NCBI GenBank assembly: GCA_015232405.1
Contig: JADFZS010000009.1
Location: forward strand, 1-64,000
Length of the DNA stretch: 64,000 nt
Source: Magnetococcales bacterium
GTDB lineage: Bacteria; Pseudomonadota; Magnetococcia; Magnetococcales; JADFYX01
Direction of reading: 5' to 3'
Both the position numbers and the translations under genes were made by a program. Below, piece after piece: positions 17,556-25,460 of this stretch. The notes below the pieces were generated by a model. The model did no database searches, was not told the DNA's origin, and saw only the letters and a list, made by a program, of their open reading frames with translations. Within the stretch, counting starts at the first letter, position 1. Each line of letters begins with the position of its first letter.

Positions 17556-17870
17556 ATGATTCAACCATTCATAGCCGAAAAAATGGATAAAATAGCCGAT
17601 TTGTGCATTCACCATAAAGTCAAGAACCTAGATCTATTTGGTTCATCTACTTCTGACTCTTTTAACCCAAACCGTAGCGATCTGGATTTTCTGGTTGAAT
17701 TTCACAAACTACCCCCTTCCCAGCATGCCGATGCTTTTTTTGGCCTTTCAGAGGATCTAGCCAATATTTTTGCCATGCAGATCGACCTGGTAGAAAAGCA
17801 GACCATAAATAACCCCTACTTGCAAAAAGCTATAGAACAGAGCAGGGTTAATATTTATGTCGAGTCTTGA
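17556..17870 (+). CDS. mntA: MntA-type minimal nucleotidyltransferase antitoxin
   Basis: The 104-residue protein belongs to the small pol-beta-like nucleotidyltransferases. The catalytic motif is GSSTSDSFNPNRSDLDFLV, with the GS pair and the DLD metal-binding aspartates. In characterised MntA/HepT modules this enzyme transfers AMP to a tyrosine of the HEPN toxin and so blocks its RNase activity. GAGG precedes the ATG by about eight bases. It overlaps the downstream HEPN gene by 14 nt in the usual order. The small size is normal. Confidence 0.88.
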   Translation: MIQPFIAEKMDKIADLCIHHKVKNLDLFGSSTSDSFNPNRSDLDFLVEFHKLPPSQHADAFFGLSEDLANIFAMQIDLVEKQTINNPYLQKAIEQSRVNIYVES

Positions 17871-18201
17871 GGCTAAAAAATATTTTTTTGATATTCAACA
17901 GGCTTGTGAACGAATAGTCTCTTTTACAAAAAACAAAACACAAACCGAATTTTCAAGTGACGACCTTTTACGCTCAGCAGTGGAGAGGCAGTTTGAAATT
18001 ATTGGTGAGGCTCTAAATCAACTTTTAAAAAAACAACCCCACTGGGGAAATAAAATAAGTGATGTTGCTAGGATCATAGCTTTTAGAAACTACCTAATAC
18101 ATGGATACGCTAACATAGATAGTGGAATCGTTTGGGGAGTAGTAGAAACAAACATTCCTAAGCTCAAACAAGAGATAGATTTTTTACTTAAAGAAGATTA
18201 A
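17857..18201 (+). CDS. hepT: HepT-like HEPN ribonuclease toxin
   Basis: The 114-residue helical protein is a DUF86/HepT member. It carries the HEPN catalytic motif RNYLIHGY, that is R-x4-H followed by x-Y, where the Tyr is the residue AMPylated by MntA in studied pairs. SAVERQFEIIGEALNQL is the conserved first half. It overlaps mntA, as in other modules. An AT-rich stretch of about 240 nt with no visible gene follows. All catalytic residues are present, so it is likely functional. Confidence 0.88.
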   Translation: MSSLEAKKYFFDIQQACERIVSFTKNKTQTEFSSDDLLRSAVERQFEIIGEALNQLLKKQPHWGNKISDVARIIAFRNYLIHGYANIDSGIVWGVVETNIPKLKQEIDFLLKED

Positions 18202-18440
18202 ACCCCATGACATTAAACACCTAATACATCATTGTGTTTTATAAAAATTTTCGTAGTAATTAAAAATTTGATGATTTTTATATTTAGTTCATTTTGTAGT
18301 TATCAATTATAACAGATTTTTCAGACAGCACTAAAAAGCAAAACAAGGTTGATAATACTAAATATATTTATTGTGTTGAGTAATTTTGCTATGGTGGTAC
18401 ATCTACTTTTATGGAATATAAATAAACGGTGTGACACCCT

Positions 18441-19037
18441 ATGCATATTGATTTAAATGATTTAAAACCGGGCCATATTTATGGTCTTATGACCCAAATA
18501 TTGATCCCCAGGCCCATTGCCTGGGTGTTGTCGGATAATGGCAATGGTGAGTTTAATCTGGCCCCTTTTTCTTATTTTACCGGTATCAGCTCTTCACCCC
18601 CCCTTTTGATGATATCAATTGGCAAAAAGCAGGATGGTTCCAGCAAGGATACTCTGGCTAATATTGAGCATAGGGATAATTTTGTCGTGCACATTCCTGC
18701 TACCAGCCAGCAAAAAGAGGTGACAGCATCGGCAGAGCCACTTCCAGCTTTGGAGTCTGAGGTTAAAAAGCTTGGCCTGGACTTAGCCGATATAAATGGT
18801 TTTCCCCTACCCAGACTAAAGACATGCCAAATAGCCATGGCCAGTGTGAAACACCAGATAATCCGCCTTGATGGTGTTGCCCAATCCATGGTTGTAGGTA
18901 GGGTTAAATCTGTCTATATATCCGATGATGTGATCAAAGAAGGTGAACGGTTAAATGTTTCAGCACTGGCTGTAGACCCGTTATGTCGCCTTGGCTCTAG
19001 TGAGTATGGCAATTTAGGAAAAACCATTAAAGATTGA
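18441..19037 (+). CDS. Flavin reductase-like FMN-binding protein
   Basis: The 198-residue protein matches the flavin reductase-like split-barrel family (DIM6/NTAB type). It has the early motif PRPIAWVLS, then NLAPFSYFTGISSSPPLLMISI, the FMN-binding core, and the central HRDNFVVHIP strand. Such proteins bind FMN and act as flavin reductases or as oxidoreductases of unknown substrate. It appears monocistronic, behind an AT-rich leader with a poor ribosome site. Nothing nearby suggests its substrate. Confidence 0.82.
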   Translation: MHIDLNDLKPGHIYGLMTQILIPRPIAWVLSDNGNGEFNLAPFSYFTGISSSPPLLMISIGKKQDGSSKDTLANIEHRDNFVVHIPATSQQKEVTASAEPLPALESEVKKLGLDLADINGFPLPRLKTCQIAMASVKHQIIRLDGVAQSMVVGRVKSVYISDDVIKEGERLNVSALAVDPLCRLGSSEYGNLGKTIKD

Positions 19038-19110
19038 ACATATGACATGAGACAAAAAGGTTTTTTGCTTTAAACAGCACTATTTAACACTTATTGCTTA
19101 GAGTTTGCAG

Positions 19111-19128
19111 ACAATCTTTAAAGACTGT
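19111..19128. promoter_or_regulatory. Palindrome upstream of the SGNH gene
   Basis: ACAATCTTTAAAGACTGT is an 18-nt dyad around a perfect TCTTTAAAGA core, 72 nt before the SGNH start. It has the size of an operator, but no regulator is implicated. Confidence 0.22.
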
Positions 19129-19200
19129 AGAATCTAGGATAATGAGCTTGTTGTTTGTCTTGCTTTTAATGGTTGGATAGCTGGTTAGAAAAAAACCACG

Positions 19201-20229
19201 ATGAAAAAAACTCTGTTTTATGCAATTTTGCTATTTTTCAGTGCATCTATAAGTGCAATTATGGGTGAGGGTATCTTGCGTTTGGTGGACTATCAACCCC
19301 AGATACTCATACCTCCCTATCTCTATGACAACCATCCTAAAAGCTGGTGGACCTTACGCCCCGGTTTTAAGGGTAGTATAAAAAGAGGTGATAATATAGT
19401 TGACTATAATATCAACTCCCAAGGTATCAGAGCACCGTTTGATATTCCCCACAAAAGCGATGACAGACAGTCCCTTTTTATTATTGGTGACTCATTTACC
19501 TTTGGTTGGGGGGTAAATGAAGATGATTCATACGCCCGTATTCTTGCCAACAAGCTAAAGAAAAAAGATTTGGCAGTGGATGTGGTCAATCTTGGTGTTG
19601 CCGGGTTTGGTACTATGCAGTCCTATGAACGGCTTGCTGAATATGCCCAGAGGCTTGGTTCACCTGATGCCATAATTTACATGTTCTGTCCCAATGATCC
19701 AGCTGATAATATTGCTGGCAAAAAAACAGTAGTGGATGGTATCCGCATGAACGCCAACTGGAAACATAAATGGCTGTTTGTAAGAATAAGCCACGCCTAT
19801 CATTATTCCAGATTGGTGGCATTTTTTGCCGATTTTTATATGAAATATCACGGAAACCCTCGCCGTAAAATAACTGATAAGTATAACAACTCACAGCAAA
19901 ATGTTGAGGAGCTACCACCTTTTATTGCAACAAAGGGATATGTTAAGCAGTTGATAAACTGGGCTAAAGAGCGTGATATACCTCTTTTGGTGGGAACAAC
20001 CAGCAAATCTGACTATTCCAAACCGTTGCGCAGGTTTCTTTCTAAAAACAAAATTCAAATGTTTGAAGTAGAAGATATTTTTATTAACAACAAACTAAAC
20101 AAAGATGCAATCATGAACCCCAAACCAGATGGTCATTGGAACCAGCTGGGCAATAGTTTGGTGGCTTCTAAGATAGAACAAATTATTATTGATAATCACT
20201 GGTTTGCCACATCACAACCAGCCAGATAA
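19201..20229 (+). CDS. Membrane-anchored SGNH/GDSL hydrolase family protein
   Basis: The 342-residue protein has an N-terminal hydrophobic segment (residues about 4-22) that could be a signal anchor, then an SGNH fold. Block I is IIGDSFTFGWGV with the nucleophile Ser, followed by VVNLGVAGFGTMQS (Gly block), MFCPNDPADN (Asn block) and the C-terminal DGHWNQLGN with the catalytic Asp-His pair. Such proteins usually add or remove acyl groups on envelope glycans. Another SGNH-like protein paired with an MBOAT acyltransferase is encoded 2.5 kb away on the opposite strand. Its substrate cannot be read from the sequence. Confidence 0.8.
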   Translation: MKKTLFYAILLFFSASISAIMGEGILRLVDYQPQILIPPYLYDNHPKSWWTLRPGFKGSIKRGDNIVDYNINSQGIRAPFDIPHKSDDRQSLFIIGDSFTFGWGVNEDDSYARILANKLKKKDLAVDVVNLGVAGFGTMQSYERLAEYAQRLGSPDAIIYMFCPNDPADNIAGKKTVVDGIRMNANWKHKWLFVRISHAYHYSRLVAFFADFYMKYHGNPRRKITDKYNNSQQNVEELPPFIATKGYVKQLINWAKERDIPLLVGTTSKSDYSKPLRRFLSKNKIQMFEVEDIFINNKLNKDAIMNPKPDGHWNQLGNSLVASKIEQIIIDNHWFATSQPAR

Positions 20230-20417
20230 AAGCTGGATTTTGCTTTTTCAAGTTTTTGGCTCATGGGGTTATGGGTCAATTCATGATGTCTTTACAGAAA
20301 CACTTTTGCCCCGTAGTATGTTTAAACATATCCAGGTCACATGTGGGAACCCGGTGTAAATCCGGGACTGTCGCGCAGCGGTAATGGGGTAGTTTAAAAG
20401 TGGTTGATTTAAACCAT

Positions 20418-20596
20418 GTGTTAAACCTAGAAACAGCAGTTGTCAGCACGCACCTGACGCAACCTATTGATTCATCTGGCATAACAGAGCAAAGTCTCAT
20501 CACCAACAAGGTGACTTCGATTTGCTCTGTTACACCAGCTAAACCAATATGTTACGCCATGTACGCACTACCAACTGCCGTTTCTAGGTTAAACAC
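20418..20596. repeat. Long hairpin element (copy 1) inside the riboswitch
   Basis: Two arms of about 85 nt pair almost end to end. The outer stem is AACCTAGAAAC, then CAGTTG, the inner 12-bp stem is TAACAGAGCAAA, and TCACC-AACAA-GGTGA forms the tip. It sits between the GGGG and TCCC strands that likely form a peripheral aptamer stem. Its first 29 nt recur exactly at 22708-22736 and its right end recurs there with two changes, so it is a repeat family and not just a local stem. Confidence 0.85.
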
Positions 20597-20652
20597 TCCC
20601 AAAGTCCGAAACCAAATGGTCTGGTGGTGTCGAGCCTTCGCATGAGAGGTTC

Positions 20653-20699
20653 ACCGGAACCATATCTTTTTATTTGCTCTCCTTCTTCCGGTTTTTTTT
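20653..20699 (+). terminator. Riboswitch-controlled intrinsic terminator
   Basis: ACCGGAA (20653-20659) and TTCCGGT (20686-20692) form the stem, with seven further T residues after it, 52 nt before the cbiM start. The left arm overlaps the antiterminator strand described for the riboswitch. Confidence 0.75.
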
Positions 20700-20751
20700 C
20701 TCTTCAGCTCATCTCGGCATTTTTCACTCTCGCGATTATGGAGTAAATATC

Positions 20752-21366
20752 ATGCATGTTGTAGATGGGGTTTTATCAGCACCAGTTCTAGCTATAGGCG
20801 GTTTTGTTGCTGTGGGAGGTTTAACGGTTGGGCTAAAACAGGTTACAAGCGAAAAAATCCCCCAGGTAGCCATGTTGAGTGCAGCCTCTTTTTTAATCAC
20901 CCTTATTCATATTCCCATTGGCCCTTCCAGTATCCATATGGTGCTAAACGGCATAATAGGGCTTTTAATGGGCTGGGTTGCCTTTCCCATTTTTTTGACA
21001 GGGCTTTTGTTGGATGCAATATTTCTTGGTTTTGGAGGACTGCTCTCCCTGGGAGTAAATCTCAGCCTTATGGCTCTACCCGGTGTTGCGGTTCACTATC
21101 TATTTGCTGCAAGATTAAACCAGAGCCAACGCCCGTTTTTGTGGGGAGCATGTGGTGGAGCAGTTGCCATTGCAGCCACAGGATTGCTAGCTGCCTTGGC
21201 GTTGGGATATAGCAGTACCGCCTTTATACCAGCTGCAAAGGTTGTGATTGTCAGCCATATTCCACTTGTAGCATTGGAGGCATTTTTATGTGGCTCTGCC
21301 ATAGCCCTAATGAGCAGAGTCAAGCCAGAACTGTTTTTAGCTACACCACAGTTGGAAAGAGATTAA
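20752..21366 (+). CDS. cbiM: CbiM, substrate-capture component of a cobalt ECF-type transporter
   Basis: CbiM is the integral membrane protein that binds Co2+ and works with the CbiQ permease and CbiO ATPase. The N-terminus MHVVDGVLSAPVLAIGG is the family signature, in which the Met amine and His2 coordinate the metal. About six hydrophobic segments follow, including the conserved HIPIGPSSIHMVLNGIIG region. The track starts 26 codons upstream at 20674, inside the riboswitch terminator. ATG 20752 with GGAG nine bases upstream gives the proper N-terminus and 204 residues. Nickel transport is possible, but the cobalamin riboswitch favours cobalt. No cbiN gene is visible. Confidence 0.92.
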   Translation: MHVVDGVLSAPVLAIGGFVAVGGLTVGLKQVTSEKIPQVAMLSAASFLITLIHIPIGPSSIHMVLNGIIGLLMGWVAFPIFLTGLLLDAIFLGFGGLLSLGVNLSLMALPGVAVHYLFAARLNQSQRPFLWGACGGAVAIAATGLLAALALGYSSTAFIPAAKVVIVSHIPLVALEAFLCGSAIALMSRVKPELFLATPQLERD

Positions 21367-21368
21367 GG

Positions 21369-22085
21369 GTGAAGGGAGTTGATGGCAGGGTTCGTATTAT
21401 CGCTGCTGTCCTGTTTGCCGTTGTCACAACAGCATGTTCCCGGCTTGATATCTTAACAGCCATCATGTTTTCTGCTGTTTTATTGGCTTGGTTTGCCAGG
21501 CTGCCTGTTGTTGAGACAATAAAAAAACTACTCTCAATGGATGGTTTTATTTTAATTCTTATAGCTACCCTACCCTTTACCACAACAGGAACCCATTGGT
21601 TTGGTTTTTCCGGGTTTACTGCCTCAGTGGAGGGAGGGCAACTTGCCATGGAGATTTTTCTCACCGCCAACGCCTGTATGTTGAGCTTTTTAGCTCTGGT
21701 GGCTGCCATGCCTCATCCTGCTATTGCCAGTGGTTTAAGAGGGTTGGGATGCAGTAAAAATTTAATCCAGATACTACTCTTGACCATCCGCTATATAGAA
21801 ACCTTGCGGTTGGAGTATCAACGACTACGCACAGCTATGCAGGCCCGTGGCTTTCAGCCCCGGAACAATCTGCATACTTGGCGCAGTTATGGCTATTTGG
21901 CAGGTATGCTCATTGTACGTAGTCTTGATAGGGCAGACCGGGTTTTAGCTGCCATGAAATGCCGTGGATTTAGGGGAAGCTTTCCCACGGTTGCAGAGGA
22001 TGCAAAACTGACAAAAGCCGATTATGTGTTTTTATGGTGGTTTTTCTTGGCTGTGCTGTTTGTGGTGGTGTGGCAATGGGGCTAA
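21369..22085 (+). CDS. cbiQ: CbiQ, ECF transporter transmembrane component
   Basis: CbiQ/EcfT couples the ATPase to the substrate-binding CbiM. The protein has several membrane segments and the cytoplasmic coupling-helix signature AMQARGFQP plus the second motif AMKCRGFRG, which grip the ATPase. The ORF track begins inside cbiM. GTG 21369, with GGAAAGAG seven bases upstream and 2 nt after the cbiM stop, gives a 238-residue protein of normal size. It overlaps cbiO by 10 nt. Confidence 0.9.
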   Translation: MKGVDGRVRIIAAVLFAVVTTACSRLDILTAIMFSAVLLAWFARLPVVETIKKLLSMDGFILILIATLPFTTTGTHWFGFSGFTASVEGGQLAMEIFLTANACMLSFLALVAAMPHPAIASGLRGLGCSKNLIQILLLTIRYIETLRLEYQRLRTAMQARGFQPRNNLHTWRSYGYLAGMLIVRSLDRADRVLAAMKCRGFRGSFPTVAEDAKLTKADYVFLWWFFLAVLFVVVWQWG

Positions 22086-22711
22086 TAAAACTAACGGCGG
22101 TATCTTTTTCTTACATTCCTGATAAACCAGTAATATCAGGGCTGGATTTTGAACTTTGCAACGCTGAACGAATAGCCCTTAGTGGGGCAAACGGTGCTGG
22201 CAAAAGTACAATTTTAAAAATAATGGTGGGGCTTTTGCAACCTGATGGTGGGGTGGTAGAGGCTTTTGGCAGGGTTAGAACAAAAGAGAGAGATTTTTAT
22301 GAAGTTCGCAGCCGTGCCGGACTGCTTTTTCAGGATGCCGATGACCAGCTATTTTCACCAACAGTAATTGAAGATGTAAGGTTTGGTCCCTTAAACCAAG
22401 GGTTAAGTCAGACCAACGCAGATATAAAAGCCCATCAAGCTCTGCAAATAGTCGGTCTATCAGGCTTTGAAGATCGTGTTGCCCACAAACTGTCAGGAGG
22501 GGAAAAACGTCTTGTGGCCCTTGCTACCGTTTTGGCAATGGAACCAGAAGTGCTGTTGCTGGATGAGCCTACCGCTGGTCTTGATAATAAAACCATGGCT
22601 AGACTGGTTGGTATTTTAGAAGATCTACCACAGGCTATGGTGATAATCTCCCATGATCAGAACTTTTTGAAAAAACTGGTTACTCGCCGGGTAAATTTAG
22701 TACCCACTTAA
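22076..22711 (+). CDS. cbiO: CbiO, ECF transporter ATPase (short C-terminus)
   Basis: This ATP-binding protein powers cobalt uptake. Walker A GANGAGKST, the Q-loop region LLFQDADDQLF, the ECF-type signature LSGGEKRLVAL, Walker B VLLLDEPTAG and the H-switch ISHD are intact. I choose ATG 22076 over the upstream start because the protein then begins directly at the first strand. At 211 residues it is shorter than usual CbiO proteins of about 250-280. Its TAA stop lies within the 29-nt repeat shared with the riboswitch hairpin, so the C-terminus may have been trimmed by that element (inference). Confidence 0.92.
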   Translation: MGLIKLTAVSFSYIPDKPVISGLDFELCNAERIALSGANGAGKSTILKIMVGLLQPDGGVVEAFGRVRTKERDFYEVRSRAGLLFQDADDQLFSPTVIEDVRFGPLNQGLSQTNADIKAHQALQIVGLSGFEDRVAHKLSGGEKRLVALATVLAMEPEVLLLDEPTAGLDNKTMARLVGILEDLPQAMVIISHDQNFLKKLVTRRVNLVPT

Positions 22712-22760
22712 ACCTAGAAACAGCAGTTGTCAGCACACACCACCAACCGCTGTTTCTAGT
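22708..22760. repeat. Short hairpin element (copy 2) at the end of cbiO
   Basis: The first 29 nt are identical to 20421-20449 and the right arm CCAACCGCTGTTTCTAG matches copy 1 with two changes. The middle of about 115 nt is missing. CTAGAAACAGCAGTTG (22714-22729) pairs with CAACCGCTGTTTCTAG (22744-22759), giving 16 bp with one mismatch. It supplies the cbiO stop codon and fills the gap between convergent genes. No T run follows, so terminator action is uncertain. Confidence 0.85.
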
Positions 22761-22767
22761 ATAACCG

Positions 22768-23814
22768 TCACTTAAGGTTGTCCCGTAAATAGGTTGCCAA
22801 CGCTTTGGTGTAGCGGTTTTGATCTTTTTTGGTCAGGTGGCTGCCATCGATAGTTGCCATTGGCTTGTCTTCATCGGGATGATAATAAAAGGCTGTTCCA
22901 CCCAAAATTTTTGCCACTTGATTTGGTCTCATGGAGCAACTACCGGGAAATGGAACCTGGAGGCAGATAATTTTTATGTTTGGGTTTAACTTTAAAATCC
23001 GCTTTTTAAAGTTGAGTAAATCGCGTAAATACCTTTCGTTGAGAGGTTCACAATTATCATTAGGTATAAAATCCAAGCTTTTGAGATTTTTATGAAAACT
23101 CTCGGTAAACTGCCAGCCCCCAGTAACCATTGAACGAGACATCCAATATTTGGGAATCATCTTTTTGTCTACTGGCATAAAACGGTTTATTTCGTGAAGA
23201 GCTGCAACAAACAGGGTCAACCACAAAGATTGTTTGTTGTACCAACCAGACCCCTCTTCCACCACTTTTTCGGCACGCTCGGTAAGGTGAGGATTAAAAT
23301 AACCGGGATTTGCATTTATTATGATCGTCTCCGGTTTTAGATTAAATTTTTCCATAATCCGTAAGGAAAACTCGCTCTTTTCGCCATGACCAAAGGCAAG
23401 TATATGAAAGGGAATTCCCATGGCTTCCATTTGCGGTTTTAACAGTCGATCATTGATGCCAAACTGAATACGGCTGTTACCAAGGAACAGCAGCTTGGCT
23501 CCCTTTAGATGGGGCAACATATCGGATTGACCGATGTAATAATAGCTGTGGTCCAGATGACCAGTACGGGAGGTATAGGCAGGTAGTAGTTCGCTGTTTT
23601 CAACCTCTATGCGAAAATCTTTATACACCTTGTCAGATACCCACTCAAAGTTACCTCTGTGCCGAGGGTAGCCGTGAAAAACAAAGTTCATCAAACCACT
23701 GAACAGAGTAGCAAAAAGCAACAACCACAAATGCCATCGTTGGCGTAATGGTGACATACCCAAAAAGGTGTGGTTAGAATTGGAAGTAGATGAAGGCATT
23801 ATAATCACTAGCAA
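22768..23814 (-). CDS. SGNH-like envelope acyl-transfer partner protein
   Basis: The product of up to 348 residues has an N-terminal membrane anchor (LWLLLFATLFSGLMNFVF) and then a periplasmic SGNH-like domain with LLFLGNSRIQFGIND as the Ser block and a C-terminal DGSHLTKKDQNR carrying the Asp-His pair. It overlaps the 3' end of an MBOAT acyltransferase gene. This arrangement is seen in polysaccharide O-acetylation systems, where the MBOAT protein exports acyl groups and an SGNH-like partner transfers them. The start is unclear: the listed TTG overlaps the MBOAT gene by 41 nt, and ATG codons at 23799 and 23757 are alternatives. Confidence 0.75.
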   Translation of the reverse strand: MLVIIMPSSTSNSNHTFLGMSPLRQRWHLWLLLFATLFSGLMNFVFHGYPRHRGNFEWVSDKVYKDFRIEVENSELLPAYTSRTGHLDHSYYYIGQSDMLPHLKGAKLLFLGNSRIQFGINDRLLKPQMEAMGIPFHILAFGHGEKSEFSLRIMEKFNLKPETIIINANPGYFNPHLTERAEKVVEEGSGWYNKQSLWLTLFVAALHEINRFMPVDKKMIPKYWMSRSMVTGGWQFTESFHKNLKSLDFIPNDNCEPLNERYLRDLLNFKKRILKLNPNIKIICLQVPFPGSCSMRPNQVAKILGGTAFYYHPDEDKPMATIDGSHLTKKDQNRYTKALATYLRDNLK

Positions 23815-25279
23815 AATAAACGCTGGCTACGGTTAATATGATAAAGTAGCTGGTGACTACACTGGGTCGCCTTAGAAAAGCAAACGGTAGGGCTACTTGG
23901 TTGGCAGTTGTTTGGGGTTTGCCATATTCGTTATAATTGACAATCTGTTGGGTGTTGGGAGTGAGCCAGACAAAAGCCAGAAGTATGCTACAAAAAATCC
24001 AATAACCCCAACCAAAAGATATTCCATCATTGACCACTGCCGGACTGAAACCAAACATACAGGACATTAGATTCATGGCCCCCGGCAGAGTCTCGGCCCG
24101 AAAAAAGCCCCAGGCTATAACAACTGCCAAGAAGGTTAGAGTTCTGCTAATAATGGTAAAACGCAAAAGTTTGCTAATTGCGACAGTTATGGATGAGTTT
24201 TGCGGCAGCAGCCTTCTCCAGTGGTGATTTATCAACAGATAGAGGCCGTGGAGACCGCCCCATATAACAAAGTTCCAACCAGCTCCATGCCACAAACCAC
24301 CGATAAGCATGGTTAACATCAGGTTTATACTTGTACGTATTGCTCCCTTACGGTTGCCACCCAAGGGTATATACAGATAATCCCGTAAAAAGCGTGATAG
24401 GGTAATATGCCAACGTTTCCAGAAGTCTGTAATACTTGTCGCTTTATAGGGGGAGTTGAAGTTTAAAGGTAGGCGAATACCCAACATCAGACCGAGACCT
24501 ATTGCCATATCTGAGTAGCCGGAAAAATCAAAATATATCTCAAAGGTAAAAGCCATCAACCCACCCCAGGCATCAATGGGGTCCATCGTTTTTAAAGACT
24601 CGGCAAATTTAAATGCCTCATTGGAATACATTCCCATTTGGGCAGCTATAACCGTCTTTTTAAATAGCCCGATGATAAATATATTGCTGCCTAAAAAGAG
24701 GTTGTTGAGCACCTGTCCACTACTTTTCTGGCGAAAAAAATTGCTAAACTGTGGAATAACCTCTTTATGATGAACAATAGGTCCTGCTATTAATTGGGGG
24801 AAAAAAGTGACAAACAGGGTGTAGGAGACCATATCAGGCAGTTTCTCTTGACCTTTGGAGAAATCCACTAAAAAGGCTATCTGCTGAAAGGTAAAAAAGG
24901 AGATTCCAATAGGCAGGATAATATCCGGTAAAGCAATGTTGGCACTAAACAACATGTTGATATTTTCAACTGCAAAAATGGTATATTTAAACACCCCTAA
25001 AAGAATTAAATTAAAGCTGATTCCCAGCCATAATATTCTCGATACAGAACCATTTTTCTGCATTTTTGCGTGCATCAACCTGACTATTATCAGGTTGAAG
25101 ATGATTGATCCTATGAGTAGCAGTATAAGTTTTGCATTCCAAGCAGAGTAAAAATAGAGTGAGGCTGCCACAAGAAAAAACATGGAGGCCCTTAACCCCA
25201 CCCATTTTTGGATGGCATAACAGCCTATCAAGACAATGGGAAGAAACTGAAACAGGAATATATTTGAGCTATAGTACAT
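23774..25279 (-). CDS. MBOAT family O-acyltransferase (AlgI-like)
   Basis: The 501-residue polytopic membrane protein belongs to the MBOAT family that includes AlgI. It has many membrane segments, the conserved cytoplasmic stretch TDFWKRWHITLSRFLRDYLY-IPLGG, and the active-site region LIGGLWHGAGWNFVIWG with the catalytic histidine. AlgI-type proteins pass acetyl groups across the inner membrane to acetylate exported polysaccharide or peptidoglycan. It is followed by an overlapping SGNH-like gene, so the pair probably acts as one O-acetylation unit. No polysaccharide synthase genes are nearby, so the target is unknown. Confidence 0.9.
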   Translation of the reverse strand: MYYSSNIFLFQFLPIVLIGCYAIQKWVGLRASMFFLVAASLYFYSAWNAKLILLLIGSIIFNLIIVRLMHAKMQKNGSVSRILWLGISFNLILLGVFKYTIFAVENINMLFSANIALPDIILPIGISFFTFQQIAFLVDFSKGQEKLPDMVSYTLFVTFFPQLIAGPIVHHKEVIPQFSNFFRQKSSGQVLNNLFLGSNIFIIGLFKKTVIAAQMGMYSNEAFKFAESLKTMDPIDAWGGLMAFTFEIYFDFSGYSDMAIGLGLMLGIRLPLNFNSPYKATSITDFWKRWHITLSRFLRDYLYIPLGGNRKGAIRTSINLMLTMLIGGLWHGAGWNFVIWGGLHGLYLLINHHWRRLLPQNSSITVAISKLLRFTIISRTLTFLAVVIAWGFFRAETLPGAMNLMSCMFGFSPAVVNDGISFGWGYWIFCSILLAFVWLTPNTQQIVNYNEYGKPQTTANQVALPFAFLRRPSVVTSYFIILTVASVYFASDYNAFIYFQF

Positions 25280-25460
25280 AAAAGGCAGTATTTCCCGTTT
25301 TTTTAAACTTAACTTGAATAAACAGAGCTAAATGGTCTTTATCCTGGATTCGGCAGTTGGACGATTGTGCCACCATTTGTAACTCAACAACTCACTTACT
25401 CGCAACGTTTAATCCCGGTAATATGTTTTACAGTAAAGGGGTGAGTTTGATATGCATAAT

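Larger units (their letters stand above)
20332..20700 (+). promoter_or_regulatory. Cobalamin riboswitch with terminator switch
   Basis: The B12-box core is clear: GTGGGAACCCGGTGTAAATC, then CTGTCGCGCAGCGGTAA, and on the 3' side AAAGTCCGAAACC. The closing stem CCAGGTC (20332-20338) pairs with GGTCTGG (20618-20624), including G-U pairs. The bases TCTGGTG (20620-20626) can instead pair with CACCGGA (20652-20658), which blocks the terminator formed by ACCGGAA and TTCCGGT. The layout predicts that bound cobalamin keeps the closing stem, frees the terminator and shuts off cbiMQO. The aptamer is much longer than usual because its variable arm holds a 179-nt hairpin. Confidence 0.9.

Noticed and set aside
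20418-20596. Integron attC site
   Set aside because: GTTAAAC at the right end fits the R' core, but the left end lacks an RYYYAAC core, copy 2 lacks both, and no integrase or cassette array is present.
20400-20645. 81-residue ORF on the plus strand
   Set aside because: It lies wholly inside the riboswitch and the hairpin element and has no ribosome site; the RNA structure explains the sequence.
20674-20751. Upstream start for CbiM at 20674
   Set aside because: The 26 extra residues are encoded by the riboswitch terminator, and the true N-terminus MHVVDG must be free for metal binding.
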